Source of the DNA: Mixia osmundae IAM 14324
Lineage: Eukaryota > Basidiomycota > Mixiomycetes > Mixiales > Mixiaceae
Assembly: GCF_000708205.1 (NCBI RefSeq)
Contig: NW_014575559.1
Span: forward strand, 274,575-338,574
DNA: 64,000 nucleotides
Direction: 5' to 3'
The translations under genes were made by a program, and so were the position numbers. A model generated the notes under the pieces. That model saw nothing but the letters and a program-made list of their open reading frames with translations, was not told where the DNA came from and searched no databases. This document shows, one piece after another, positions 1 to 10,918 of this stretch. The first letter of the stretch is position 1, and each line of letters begins with the position of its first letter.

Positions 1-344
1 CGAGCGAGGCCAAGATGAGTCCTCTGAGCCTTGGCGCGAGAGCGAATGAGTCAGCGAGGGCGATGAGGGTGTTGGCGAGTCATGATCCCCTATAGGATCC
101 ATGCTGGCCGTGTTGGCTTCTGTCGCACCTTATCGGATCAGGAGCGATGGAGGTGGACCAGTCCGAGTGATGATGATGATATATCTCCTCGAATCAGGCC
201 ACGTCGATCTTGCTGTGCGAAGCTGCTCGAAGGCCGAGCTCGCGCGAAGGGGCTTCGTCAGCGCGGCGCGGAGCGGGGTTAAACTCCTTTTGTCCGATCG
301 AGTCCAGCCGATCTTCGAGGTTTCCGACATCAAGCTTTGCAGCC
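1..344. other. Left-edge intergenic stretch / SDHAF4 5' region
   Basis: I see no convincing gene here. Several short open frames overlap one another on both strands, none has a recognisable domain, and the stretch leads directly into the SDHAF4 start at 345. It most likely holds the promoter and 5' UTR of that gene, but an end of a neighbour outside the window cannot be excluded. Confidence 0.5.
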
Positions 345-818
345 ATGTCGTTCAGGCTTATCACATGCACATGCAGAGCAGCACTCCCGCGGACTTTGTC
401 GACAGCAAGACCATCTCGATCGACCTTCGCAACGACGACGAGTAGATGGCAGGAGGATGACGCGGCGGCAAAGCTAGAGATACTCAAAGCGAGAGCAGCC
501 AAAGCCAAGCGCAACGCTACCCTCATCGATCGACCTTCACCACCCAGTCTACCCGCAGCAGAGCAGCGCGAGTTTGAGGAACTGCAAAAGCAGGCCTATG
601 CACCTTTCTCGTCTGACGCCGCCAATGCTGCCAACATCGAAAGTCAAGGCATCGTCGATGAGACTGAAGTCCATCATCCCGATCTGCGCAAGAAGCCAAA
701 GCCACTTTTTGAGGGCGAAGTGAATCCTCAGACCGGCGAAGTGGGCGGACCCAAGAGGGAGCCTTTCCTACAGAATGCCAGAGACTGGAGCTACGGTGGA
801 CGCGTGACAGACTTGTGA
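345..818 (+). CDS. SDH8: Succinate dehydrogenase assembly factor 4 (SDHAF4/Sdh8, DUF1674)
   Basis: Single exon, 157 aa. The family binds flavinylated Sdh1/SdhA in the mitochondrial matrix and chaperones its assembly into respiratory complex II. The C terminus (about residues 127-157) carries the family signature: NPQTGEVGGPK followed by EP, a short gap, then DWSYGGRVTDL. This resembles the usual NP.TGE.GGPKG.EP..YGDW...GR..DF pattern. The first 30 residues are rich in Arg, Ser and Ala with almost no acids (TARPSRSTFATTTSRW), as expected for a mitochondrial presequence. The ATG at 345 is chosen because it starts that presequence; the frame is open further upstream to 210, but the extension has no targeting character. 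The middle is low complexity, usual in this family. Confidence 0.9.
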   Translation: MSFRLITCTCRAALPRTLSTARPSRSTFATTTSRWQEDDAAAKLEILKARAAKAKRNATLIDRPSPPSLPAAEQREFEELQKQAYAPFSSDAANAANIESQGIVDETEVHHPDLRKKPKPLFEGEVNPQTGEVGGPKREPFLQNARDWSYGGRVTDL

Positions 819-1626
819 GATACTCATCCGTCGCTCGTGATTAGTCTGACCAGGACACTGCCCATTCACAGCTGACCACTTGAAACGCGCGGACCCAGCG
901 CGGTCTGGATTAGCGTTGTCGCCAAGTAGCGCTCACCCTTACAAGCCCGGCATGCTCCTATCGCTGCCGAATCATTGCAGCCTCCACCTGAGCAGCCGAG
1001 GCGGCCTGCAAAGATTGGCATCAATCTCACTGGGTAGTCGTAGGCACGCGAGACCGTATTTGTAGTGCACTGTTGTCCCCATTGCACACTCACTACGCGC
1101 TGCCTCACTCCTTGGCTGTGTGTGCCGCGGTGATCATGCGGCCTTGCCAAGATACAACAAAGGGTGCATATTTGATATCATGTCACTGCCCATGAGCATC
1201 TTCCGCGATCTTCTCCGCGCTCGTAAGGAAGATCTGGTGACGTATATCATTGCCAAGCTTCTGTCCAGCTGGAAGCCATCCTGTCCCGTTATGTCACAGG
1301 CTTGACGCCCTTCGGCGCCGGGCTTGCTGACAAACTCCGTTGACAAATCTCAACTCTGTTATCTGCGCCCGAACTTTCGGCATGGGGCCGCCGCGTTTGT
1401 CACAAAAGGGTCGCCCAGGATTCGGAGCACTGACAAACTGAGCTGGTCTTGTCAAACGTACAAGAAGGCAGGCGGCTCATCGACAGATTCGGATCGTAGC
1501 CAGTCGAGTCGGCAGCGAGCAGACGGGTAGATATCGCCGACGGTCAGTGCTCAACCCGACATCGACTCGTAACGCCAAGCAGACATTTCGTCACCTTCGC
1601 ATAGCCTGCACATCGACACGAACACA
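819..1626. other. 808-bp intergenic region upstream of the ABC transporter
   Basis: No gene is visible; the short frames lack domains or splice logic. It is one of the two longest gene-free stretches in the window and includes the SDHAF4 3' UTR and the promoter of the PDR-type transporter. A cluster of TGACAAA motifs (listed separately) lies at 1328-1454. I see no clear TATA or CCAAT box. Confidence 0.6.
1328..1454. promoter_or_regulatory. Cluster of TGACAAA motifs in the ABC transporter promoter
   Basis: The 7-mer TGACAAA occurs at 1328-1334, 1341-1347 and 1431-1437 on the + strand and at 1396-1402 on the - strand. A near match (TGACAAG) lies at 1448-1454 on the - strand. Four exact copies of a 7-mer in about 110 bp are far above chance (about 0.01 expected). 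The cluster lies 170-300 bp upstream of the transporter ATG. A transcription-factor site array is inferred; the factor is unknown. Confidence 0.45.
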
Positions 1627-4600
1627 ATGGCTCATAGTAGCGGCTCCTCGGAGACGCGCATACAGTTGGACAATGGCCTCGATCAAGTCAGTCCCATCAA
1701 CGACTCAAATAATCACAAAACTCCGGCGGCTGGCGCAGCTCGCAAAGCAGGCGAGCCGACACCGTACTTCACACCCGCTGAACGCACAAGAAGCTACTTC
1801 GATACCACCAACCCCGAGTTCAAAGAGCTTCGTCGTCAGATATCCAATGAAATCGATAGAACAACAAGCGCGATGCCCGATCCTGAGAGCGAGGATTTCG
1901 ACCTGCATGAATTCCTCTCCAAGATACTGGACAAGCATGATGCCAGTGGTGTCAAGCGCCGCACAACCGGTCTTGTCTGGGCAGATCTCGTCGTTGAAGG
2001 CGTCGGTAGTGGCGCAGACTATGGCAGCAGCTTGAGCGATCTTTTCACAGGCATCACCCGAATCCCGCAAACAATCGCTAGCATCCGTCATCCACCAAAG
2101 AAGACGATTCTGCAAGGCTTCTCTGGCGATCTCCGTCCTGGTCAGATGATGCTTGTCCTCGGTAGACCAGGCTCGGGATCGTAAGCTGCCTGTTTGCGTG
2201 ACACGTCGCGCGTGCTCATGACTTGCTCGCAGATCGAGCTTGCTTAAAACGCTTGCCAATTATACAGACTCGTTCACATCTGTGCAAGGTTTCCGGACAT
2301 ACGATGGCGTCACTCCAGAGATCATGGAAAAGCGCTTCGGTGGCGAGCTCGCCTATTTGCCCGAGGATGACATTCACTTCCCTCTGCTTACTGTCGGCGA
2401 GACTCTCGGCTTTGCTGCCCATGCAAGAGCCCCAGCTGTGCATGCTCGCTCGGAAGGCATGTCGCGCGCGGGCTACACAAAGACGACGGTCAACGTCCTG
2501 CTGACGCTCTTCGGCCTTCGTCATGTGATCAACACCAAGGTCGGCAACGATTACGTTCGTGGTGTTTCCGGCGGTGAGTCACAACGACTCCTCTGAGGCC
2601 TGAGCTGAAGCTGTGAGCAGGCGAACGCAAGAGAGTCAGCATTGCAGAAGTGGTGCGCCCGCCCGTCTGCCTGAACGATTGAAGCTTACGTATGTTATAG
2701 TTGACAACACGCGCCAAGATCTCTTGTCATGACAATTCGACTCGTGGTCTAGACTCTTCCACCTCACTCGAGTACATTCGCTCGCTGCGTGTCGCAACCG
2801 ATCTGTCTCGCACGGTCACGGTTGCTTCGCTTTACCAATGCGGCGAGCAGCTCTACGACCTCTTTGACAAAGTCTGCGTCATTCATAGCGGTCGCATGAT
2901 CTACTTTGGCCCGGCAACGCAAGCTTCAGCCTACTTCGAGTCGCTCGGTTATCTGCCCCATGATCGTCAGACGACTGCCGACTTCCTAGTTTCCGTCACA
3001 GATGAACGCGCTCGTCTCATCAGCAAGGACGTCCCGAATGTGCCGAAGACTGCTGATGAGCTTGCCACCGCTTTCAAACAAAGCGAGATCTACACCAGCG
3101 AACGCAAGCTCATCGAAGATGCAAAAGCTGGCTTCTCTGACGAACGCAACAATGACTTCAAGGCCAGTGCCAAGCAGGAAAAGATGAAGCACGTCCGCGG
3201 CCAATCGTCTTACAATATCTCATACAAAGCACAACTTGGTCTTGCCATTCGTCGTCGCTGGCAATTGCTCCTGGGTGACTTTGCAACAACAATGATTCAA
3301 GCTTTCGTCTTTATCTTCCAAGCTCTCATCATCGGCAGTACTTTCTATTCTATTCCTCGCACTACTCAAGGCTTCTTCTCGCGCGGCGGTGTCATCTTCT
3401 TCGCTATCCTGTTCTCATCGCTCACTTCGATGGCCGAGATTCCGTCTTGCTTCGCCCAGCGTCCCATATTGGTCAGGCAACGCCGCTACCGGATGGCAAG
3501 ACCTTCAGCAGATGCTCTCGCTCAGACAATCGTCGATCTCGTGCCAAAGGCTATCATTCAAATCTGTTTCGTGGTCGTACTTTACTGGATGACCGGACTC
3601 AATCCTGGCGCTGCTCGCTTCTTCATCTTCTTCCTCTTCGTCTTCGTTACAGCCTGCATGATGGCGACCTATTTCCGCGCTCTCGCTGCTATCTGTCGCA
3701 GTCAAGCCGTCGCGACCATGCTTGGAGGTATCAGTGTTCTGCTCTTCCTCGTCACTGTGAGTGCTCCTACAGCGTCATCGAGATGTGTCAGCTGATCTGG
3801 CGCAATAGGTCGGATATGCTATCCCACGTCCCGGTATGCTGGGATGGTACCGCTGGTTCTCAGAGTCGATCAATCCGATTGCGTTCTCGTTCGAAGCGCT
3901 CTACGCCAATGAGCTGCTGGCTCAGAACGTTCCTTGCGCCCAGCTAGTGCCTTCGGGCGCAGGTTACGCTGGAATCACGCTGGCAAACCAAGTCTGTCCC
4001 ACGCCGGGATACGATCGCACGACAGGTCTGGTCAATGCTGAGATATATCTGTCTACGAGCTATGGGTACTCCTATTCGCATGTCTGGCGAAACTTTGGCA
4101 TCATTCTCGGCTTCTACTTCGGCTTCTTGGCCATACAGCTCATCGGTACCGAATTCCAACGCGATGAAGCTGCTGCCGCTGCTGTCGTTCTCTTCAAGCG
4201 GAGCAACGCACCAAAAGCCATCGAGGAGCAAGTCAACGCGACTGGCAAGGCCATTGATCTCGAGAAGTCGAACTCCGAAACAACAGAGGTGCCTTCCACA
4301 GCAGAAGCAGACAAGCAAGCCGATGCAGCAGCAGAAGACATTATCGCCAAGCCCACTGCCGTATTCACCTGGCGCAATCTGCACTACGATGTTGCTGTCA
4401 AAGGGGGTCAGCGTCGTCTGCTTTCAAACGTCACTGGTTATGCTAAGCCCGGCGCGCTCACCGCTCTCATGGGCGAGTCCGGTGCCGGTAAGACTACCCT
4501 GCTCAACGTACTTGCTCAGCGCGCCGGCACTGGTGTCATCAGCGGCGATATGCTCGTCAATGGTCAGCCATTGCCCAAGTCTTTCGCCAAGAATTGTGGC

Positions 4601-6645
4601 TACGCTCAACAGCAGGATGTCCATCTTCAGACGTCCACCGTCCGCGAAGCATTGCAATTCTCTGCTCTTCTTCGTCAGTCCGCGTCTACGCCCAAGGCAG
4701 AGAAGCTAGCCTATGTCGAGGAGGTCATCAAATTGCTCGAGATGGAGGCTTACGCAGAAGCGCTTGTCGGCGAGGTCGGCAGTGGTCTGTCCGTCGAACA
4801 ACGCAAGCGTCTCACTGTCGGTGTCGAGCTTGCTGCCAAGCCGACCTTGTTGCTCTTCTTGGATGAGCCTACTTCTGGTCTCGACTCTATCTCTGCATTC
4901 AATATCGTTCAACTGCTGCGCAAGCTCGCCGATCACGGTCAAGCAATTCTGTGCACGATTCATCAGCCATCGGGCGAACTTTTGTCGCACTTCGATCGAT
5001 TGCTGCTGCTCAAAAAGGGTGGTAAGACTGTTTACTTTGGCAATCTCGGCAAGGGCTCTCGCACGATGATCGACTACTTCTCTCGCCAATCTGGCGAAAA
5101 ATGTCCAGAGCGCGCCAACCCTGCCGAATGGATGCTCGAACAAATTGGCGCTGGCGCGACTGCAAAGACGTCATACGATTGGGCTCAGCTCTGGAATGAA
5201 TCACCCGAGGCTCAGACGGCAAAGGATGAAGTCGAGCAGCTTCATCAAGAATACACGGGTAACCACAGCGATGAAGACGACGCCGAGGCAAACAAGACTT
5301 ACTCAGCTTCCTTTGCTACGCAATTGGCAGTCGTCACTCGCCGATCTTTCCAAAGCTACTGGCGCGATACTACATACATTGCCTCAAAGATTGGACTCAA
5401 TGTCATTTCGTCGCTCTGGATCGGATTCACTTTCTTCAAAGCCAATGATTCAACTTCAGGTCTCCAGATTAAGCTCTTCGGCGTGCGTCCTGTTCTTTGC
5501 TGTTGACAGGCTTAGCTTACATATCCTCACAGGTATTCATGGCAATCGTTGTCAGTACAAGTTTGGCGCAGCAGCTCCAGCCTCGGTTCATCGAAGCGCG
5601 CGCGCTTTACGAAGTTCGCGAGCAACCCTCGCGAATGTACTCCTGGGTCATCTCTGCGCTGGTCCCGCTCCTCACAGAGACGCCTTTCAATCTCTTCGGC
5701 GGCGCGCTCTACTTTGCCATCTGGGCTCCTTCCGTCGCACTTTACAATGGTCGACCACGAGACGCGTTCTATGCGTTTGCGATTTACGAATTGGTCAGCG
5801 CTGCTCTGTCTGCAACCTTGACAGTCACTGACCGAGCCTTGAGCACAGTTTACCATCTACTGGAGCAGCTTTGCAATGGCAGTCGCTTCCTTCGCATCCA
5901 ATGGTGAAATCGCGTCGATACTTTTCTCTACCTTGTCAGTCTCTACTCTGTCATGTTTATTGAGTCTGAGCTGACTTTGCTATACTTCCACAGGTTTTCA
6001 TTCACTCTAATCTTCGTAAGCCTGCCTGTCGCACCAAAACCTTGCGCGTTAAGCTAAACATCGCGGTCTTTCGCAGTGCGGCGTCTTACAACCAACTGCA
6101 CTCATGCCACACTTCTGGGCCGCATGGATGCCCAAGGTTGCTACCTTCACATATATCGTCGATTCGCTCCTGCAAGTCTTGCTGTTCCTGACGTTCTGAC
6201 CGTCTACTGACTCCAGGATCTGTTGCACAGGTCTTCCGCAATCGGCAATGGTCAACGGATCGTGTGCACGGACGAGCAATTTTCTATTGTGTCGCCACCC
6301 GGCGGACAATCGTGCTCAGCATTCCTCGATCCCTTCATCGCAGCCAATACTGGCTACGTCGACAACCCGAACGATACTGCAGACTGTCGATACTGTCAAT
6401 ACGCATACGGCGACGAATACCTGCGCACTGTCGGATATTCGTATTCGCACAGGGCCAGAAATGTCGGCATCCTCTTTATCTACATCTTCTTCAACATCTT
6501 TGCCTTGTTCTTCCTTTACTACTTCCTGCGTGTCCGAGGCAAGGCAGCTGGCGCGGCGAAGCATGTCAAAGAAGTCCCGCACATCGAGGGTGCGGATGAT
6601 AACAGCAGCAAGCAGAGCGAGAAACCGGCAGAGAAGCAGCAATAG
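1627..6645 (+). CDS. PDR-type ABC transporter (ABCG full transporter)
   Basis: Exons 1627-2180, 2233-2573, 2621-2652, 2701-3756, 3809-5482, 5533-5793, 5849-5934, 5994-6015, 6077-6175 and 6217-6645 give 1517 aa, the normal PDR length. Plasma-membrane drug/lipid efflux is the family role. The order is NBD1-TMD1-NBD2-TMD2. NBD1 has a PDR-style degenerate Walker A (GRPGSGSSSLLK, no Lys at the usual place), signature VSGGERKRVSIAE and a Walker B region SCHDNSTRGLD, where family members normally have CWDN. NBD2 is canonical: GESGAGKTTLL, LSVEQRKRLTVG and LLLFLDEPTSGLD. TMD2 carries FCGVLQP and FW..W. Exon 8 is only 22 nt. All junctions keep frame and use GT-AG. The substrate cannot be deduced. Confidence 0.95.
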
Positions 6646-7032
6646 ACGCCCACGACATGCTCATACCATTGTATCCTAGATAGAGATGCATTGTAATCAT
6701 TAGTACCCTTTATCCCTAACACTTAACACGTGATCAGTCCTCCAGAAACTGACGAGACGAAGCTATGCGTGCATCCGTGCCCGTACAGCACCCGCTGCGC
6801 CAAAGAGTACCAGTGCTCGCGACGCAGCGGTAATCGCGAGCTAATCATAGTCGGCCATGTGACCGACAAGCGTGCGCGTAAACTATCCCAGCTTCGATAT
6901 CTCTCGGGATGCGCAGCTGCTGCCACCTCCACGGAGCTGAGCATGCGATCATGCGGTTTCCTCTACGATGATTCTCCAACACCTTGAGAGACCGAGGGGT
7001 GTGCGCTACATCACAGACTAGCAGCTAGCAGA
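6646..7032. other. 387-bp intergenic region (ABC 3' end / HHE promoter)
   Basis: No gene seen. The first part should be the transporter 3' UTR and the rest the promoter of the hemerythrin-fold gene. A palindromic E-box CACGTG lies at 6727-6732. The 73-85 aa open frames here have no support. Confidence 0.5.
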
Positions 7033-7744
7033 ATGTCAAGCCCTGTCAGTGATGACGCCTTTGCGGCGCCGTTTCACTTGCTGCCCAAGGCCGAGGGAGA
7101 TTGGCGTAAGACCTATGAGAATCCGGCTATCGACATAAGCTTGGTCCACAACGCTTTCATTCGCTCGCTCAACACGATCGTCTATTGGTCGCGCAAGGTT
7201 GACAGCATGTCCGACAAAGACAAGCGGGACTGGTTCTGTTACGTCGAGCTCTGGGCGGAAGCACTCGAGCACCACCACAAGCTGGAAGAGTCGCTCATTT
7301 TCCCGCAACTGTGAGAGACCCTGCTGGTGCCTTCAGACTCGACTGACTGTTGACCTTTCTTTGAGCGAGGAGAAGCTGGAGAAGCCCCAGATGGCGTCAA
7401 ACGTCGACGCCCACCGTCACATCTTACCAGGTATCGAAGGATTGCTATCGCTCACGAAGCAGTTGATCAATGGCGAGAAGCAATGGAACCAACGCGACTT
7501 TCTCGCACTACTCGATACTTGGCTGCCAACGCTCAACGAACACTTCAAGGAAGAGGTCGTCACCTTGAGCGCAGACAATATCCGTTCTGTGCCCGAGAGA
7601 GATGTCAAAGAGATCTTTGACAAGGTCACAAAGCATATCCAGCAGACCTACTCCTTTGACAGGGATGTGCCCTTTGTGGGCACCTGCCTCGACAGGCAAG
7701 CCGAACCAGACTTTCCGCCATGGCCGTTCTTTATCGTCTGGTGA
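7033..7744 (+). CDS. Hemerythrin/HHE cation-binding domain protein
   Basis: Exons 7033-7310 and 7366-7744, 218 aa. The fold is an up-down four-helix bundle that binds a di-iron centre or other metals; the physiological role in fungi is mostly unassigned. Ligand-type motifs appear in order: LVHNAFIRSLNTI (about residue 38), LEHHHKLEESLIFPQL (about 78-93), NVDAHRHILPGI (about 109) and LNEHFKEEVVTL (about 152), matching the H...HxxxE...H...HxxxE pattern. The sole intron (55 nt) joins LIFPQL to EEKLEKPQ; its acceptor ends in GAG rather than CAG, so the junction is slightly less certain than the domain call. The C terminus is Pro/Trp-rich. No signal peptide. Confidence 0.85.
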
Positions 7745-8073
7745 TATCAATACTGGACCGGCCCTCGCAATGCTCATCTCTGGCGGTTCGCACCGGCTAC
7801 CCTGGGGAGCAAGCTTTTGCCGGCAACGAAGTCTATGTATGCCAAGCAGGCAGAGCAAGACAGGATCAAGGGGAACACTTTGGACACGACAGCGCTTGCC
7901 GCCTGCGGATTAGCTTGATGTAAATATGCAATATTTCAGATAATTCACCGCTGCTGAATGTCCCCTCGACCGTGGCATGAGCGCGAACAAAAGGATGCGC
8001 GAATGGGGCAGCTGCAATTTTGCCTTTGACTTGGCAAAAGCAAAAGCGCGTCAAAGCAGCCGAAGAGCAAACC
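7745..8073. other. 329-bp intergenic region upstream of OTC
   Basis: No gene seen. It should contain the HHE 3' UTR and the OTC promoter. An AT-rich run at about 7920-7945 is the only compositional feature. I looked for a TGACTC general-amino-acid-control core and found none. Confidence 0.5.
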
Positions 8074-9284
8074 ATGAAGATGCGCACACTGACCGCCTTG
8101 CGGGCCGTACAATGTCGCACCTTTGCAACTTCTTCTCGAACGTCGACGCAGCACCTGATGAGCACGGCCGACCTGAGCGTCCCACAGATGCAGCAGCTCT
8201 TGACGAGCGCAGCAGATTACAAGAGCGCCAGAGCAAAAGCTGCTCGCTCCGTCGGGCCTCAGTCACAAGAACTTAGTCTGGCCAACAAGACGATTGCCAT
8301 GCTCTTCTCCAAACGATCGACCCGTACTCGTGTCGCGTCAGAAAGCAGTATCGCTTCTTTGGGTGCGCGCCATGACGACGACATCATCGTTTGAGCTGAC
8401 ACATCTTGCTCTGCACAGGAGGACATCCCATGTTCTTGGGCTCGTCAGACATCCAGCTCGGCGTCAACGAAAGCTTGCTGGATTCTGCAAAGGTCATCTC
8501 GAGCATGACAGATGGCATCATTGCGCGCGTCAATGACCACTCGGAAGTCGAAGTGAGTCATAGCCTACCTTGCGCGCACGACGGCTCTGAGGATGTGTGC
8601 AGACGCTAGCAAAGTACTCGAGCGTACCCGTCATCAACGCGCTATCGCATCTCTACCATCCTACGCAGATTCTGGCCCATCTCCTAGCATTACTCGAGAC
8701 ATACTCGCCCAAAGACACTTCACTGAGCAAGCTCAAGGGACTCAAAGTAGCCTGGGTTGGCGATTCCAATAACATCCTGAACGATATGATTGTATCCTTC
8801 CAGCGTATCGGCATCGATCTCAATATAGCCACGCCAGAGGGATACCCGCTAGATCAATTCGTGCTCGATACTGCAACGGAAGGATTGCGGAAAGAGTCTG
8901 GCGATGGCAAATTACTCCATACGCACAGTCCCGAAGAGGCAGTGAAAGATGCAGATGTGCTCGTCACTGACACTTGGTCAGTCCCCTGTTTGATCTCGCT
9001 GTGCATGACTCACAGGCAAGCTCGGTAGGATCTCAATGGGACAAGAAGCCGAGAAAGCGAAACGATTGAAAGATTTCGCAGGCTTCCAGATTACTATGGA
9101 TCTGGCCAAACGAGGCGGCGCAAAGCCAGACTGGACGTTCACTCACTGCTTACCTCGCAAGCAGGAGGAAGTCGACGACGAGGTCTTCTATTCCGATCGC
9201 TCGCTTGTCTTCCTCGAAGCGGAAAACAGAAGGCATACCATCACCGCCGTGTGCGATCAATACTTTGCGAAGGGCGGTTTCTGA
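8074..9284 (+). CDS. ARG3: Ornithine carbamoyltransferase, mitochondrial
   Basis: Exons 8074-8362, 8419-8552, 8603-8976 and 9029-9284, 350 aa, normal length. It transfers the carbamoyl group from carbamoyl phosphate to ornithine to make citrulline in arginine synthesis. The carbamoyl-phosphate loop is FSKRSTRTR and the ornithine-side motifs are GDSNNI, TDTWISMGQE (restored by the third intron) and HCLPRK, all intact. The first 27 residues (start [20 protein letters not shown]) form a basic, acid-free presequence typical of mitochondrial import. The ATG at 8074 is chosen for that reason; an in-frame ATG at 8020 would add a charged stretch. It faces CPA1, which makes its substrate; the stop codons are 42 bp apart. 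Confidence 0.96.
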
Positions 9285-9326
9285 TAGAAACATGTACGGG
9301 ATCATAGTCTAGACTGCATGGAGGGT

Positions 9327-10918
9327 TTACAACGACGCTTGTGCGGCGCGAGATGAACGAGATTTGAGCGCAGGCTGACCAGAGGCCGACTTGGCAGCTC
9401 GGCAATCGGTCAAAAAGTCGGTGAACATCTCGATCGTGTCTAGAGGACCGCCTGCTGATTCAGGATGGAACTGGACGCAAGCAACTCGGCCGTCCTTTGA
9501 TCGCACGCCTTCCACCGAAGAATCTGCTGCGATATCAGCGGATGCCTTGTATTGGACAGTGAGCGCACCATTGGCATTGATGAACCATGGCTCCCAGCCA
9601 TCTGGGAAGGGATCTACGAGCCTGAGAGCGTATTCTGATATGGCTCTCGTCAGCTTACAGTTTGAGCGGAAGCGCAAGGTACTCACGATGATTCTGAGAT
9701 GTCACGTAGATGCGTCCGGCTTTGATGCTGCGATGATTGGCCAGTGCGAGCGCGGGCTGATTGTGTCCTCGATCTGTTTCGCGGTCAGTGTGATGCATAG
9801 TATAGAAAAGCCAGTAGACTGACTGCCAAATCGCATGCGGTAGGCTTCGAGACCGGCAGACAATCCAATGATCTATGGTCAAAGCAGTTAGCTATGGTCA
9901 GGCAGTAGACCAGGAGACGCACCTGGTTGCCCATGCAGATGCCAAAAATGGGCTTGTTCCAATCTTGGATCATCTTGCGGACGTGATGCACAGATTCCAT
10001 GCAGTGACCGGGATCGCCCGGACCGTTGGAGAGGAAGAGACCATCGAACTGATCCTTGATGGCCCACACGTCGGTGTTCCAAGGCAAGACAGTGACTTTG
10101 GCGCCCCTCTTGACGAGCGAGCGAGCAATATTGGCCTTGGCGCCATAATCAAGCAGAGCAATATGGACGTCGCCCTCTGGATTGAGCGTGTAGGCCTCTC
10201 GAGTCGAGACCTGGGCGACCAGATTCTCCTTTGCGGGGTCCCAGAAATCCTCCGGACTAGCAGGAGGGATGTGACTGTCTGCGCCGATCGCTAGCTGACC
10301 GAGCGTGGTACCTTGATCACGTAGCAAGCAAGTGATTGCGCGAGTATCGACGCCGGTGATGCCGGGTACGCCCCAGCGAAGGCACCACTCGGACAAGCTC
10401 TCTACTGCTTGGTAGTGCGAGTACTTGAGCGCCAGATCGGCGACGATGACGCCTGCGCACTGTACGCCCGGTGCTTCGAGGAGCATGTTCGGGCCCCTAT
10501 CGTGACTGGGCGCGACATTCTTGGGCACGCCATAGTTGCCGATGAGCGGCGTGGTGAAGACGAGCAGTTGAGCACGGTAGGACGGGTCCGTCATCGACTC
10601 TGTATAGGATCTGTAGCCTTCCCTGTCAGCCTGTATTGGAAATTTATGGCAAAGGCACGCATACGTGATACTTGTGCTGAAGACGGTCTCCCCAAAGGCA
10701 GACTTGGGCGCGCCAAAGGATTTGCCATGGAAGCTCTGACCTGTCTTGAGGTGCAGGCTAGCCGGCTGACCGTCTGTCGAGACGACCGTCTGATTGTTCG
10801 CTCGAGGTTGGAAAGTCAAATCGTTGGTGACGGTGGCTAAGCTACGGCGAGCGCGCCAAGAAGGAGCGGCTAGCGTCCTTCGGGTAGCACAAGAAGACGT
10901 GCGCAACAAGCTGAGCAT
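9327..10918 (-). CDS. CPA1: Carbamoyl-phosphate synthase, arginine-specific, small (glutaminase) subunit
   Basis: Exons on the minus strand, 5' to 3': 10918-10665, 10610-9923, 9872-9824, 9773-9687 and 9634-9327; 461 aa. It hydrolyses glutamine and passes ammonia to the large subunit to make carbamoyl phosphate. The N-terminal half is the CPSase small-chain domain (GETVFSTSI, then TESMTDPSY) and the C-terminal half a class I glutamine amidotransferase: SNGPGDP, nucleophile Cys in FGICMGNQ, and the His/Glu pair in VQFHPESAGG. The residue after MG is Asn where most relatives have His; the catalytic residues are kept. The N terminus (MLSLLRTSSCATRRTLAAPS) looks like a mitochondrial presequence. 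The leader holds an arginine attenuator peptide uORF (separate entry), so translational repression by arginine is expected. Confidence 0.96.

Noticed and set aside
3944-5143. Long minus-strand open frames (up to 146 codons) inside the ABC transporter
   Set aside because: They are antisense shadows of the NBD2 exon caused by GC-rich codon use; no domain, no splice logic, and the sense strand has all PDR motifs.
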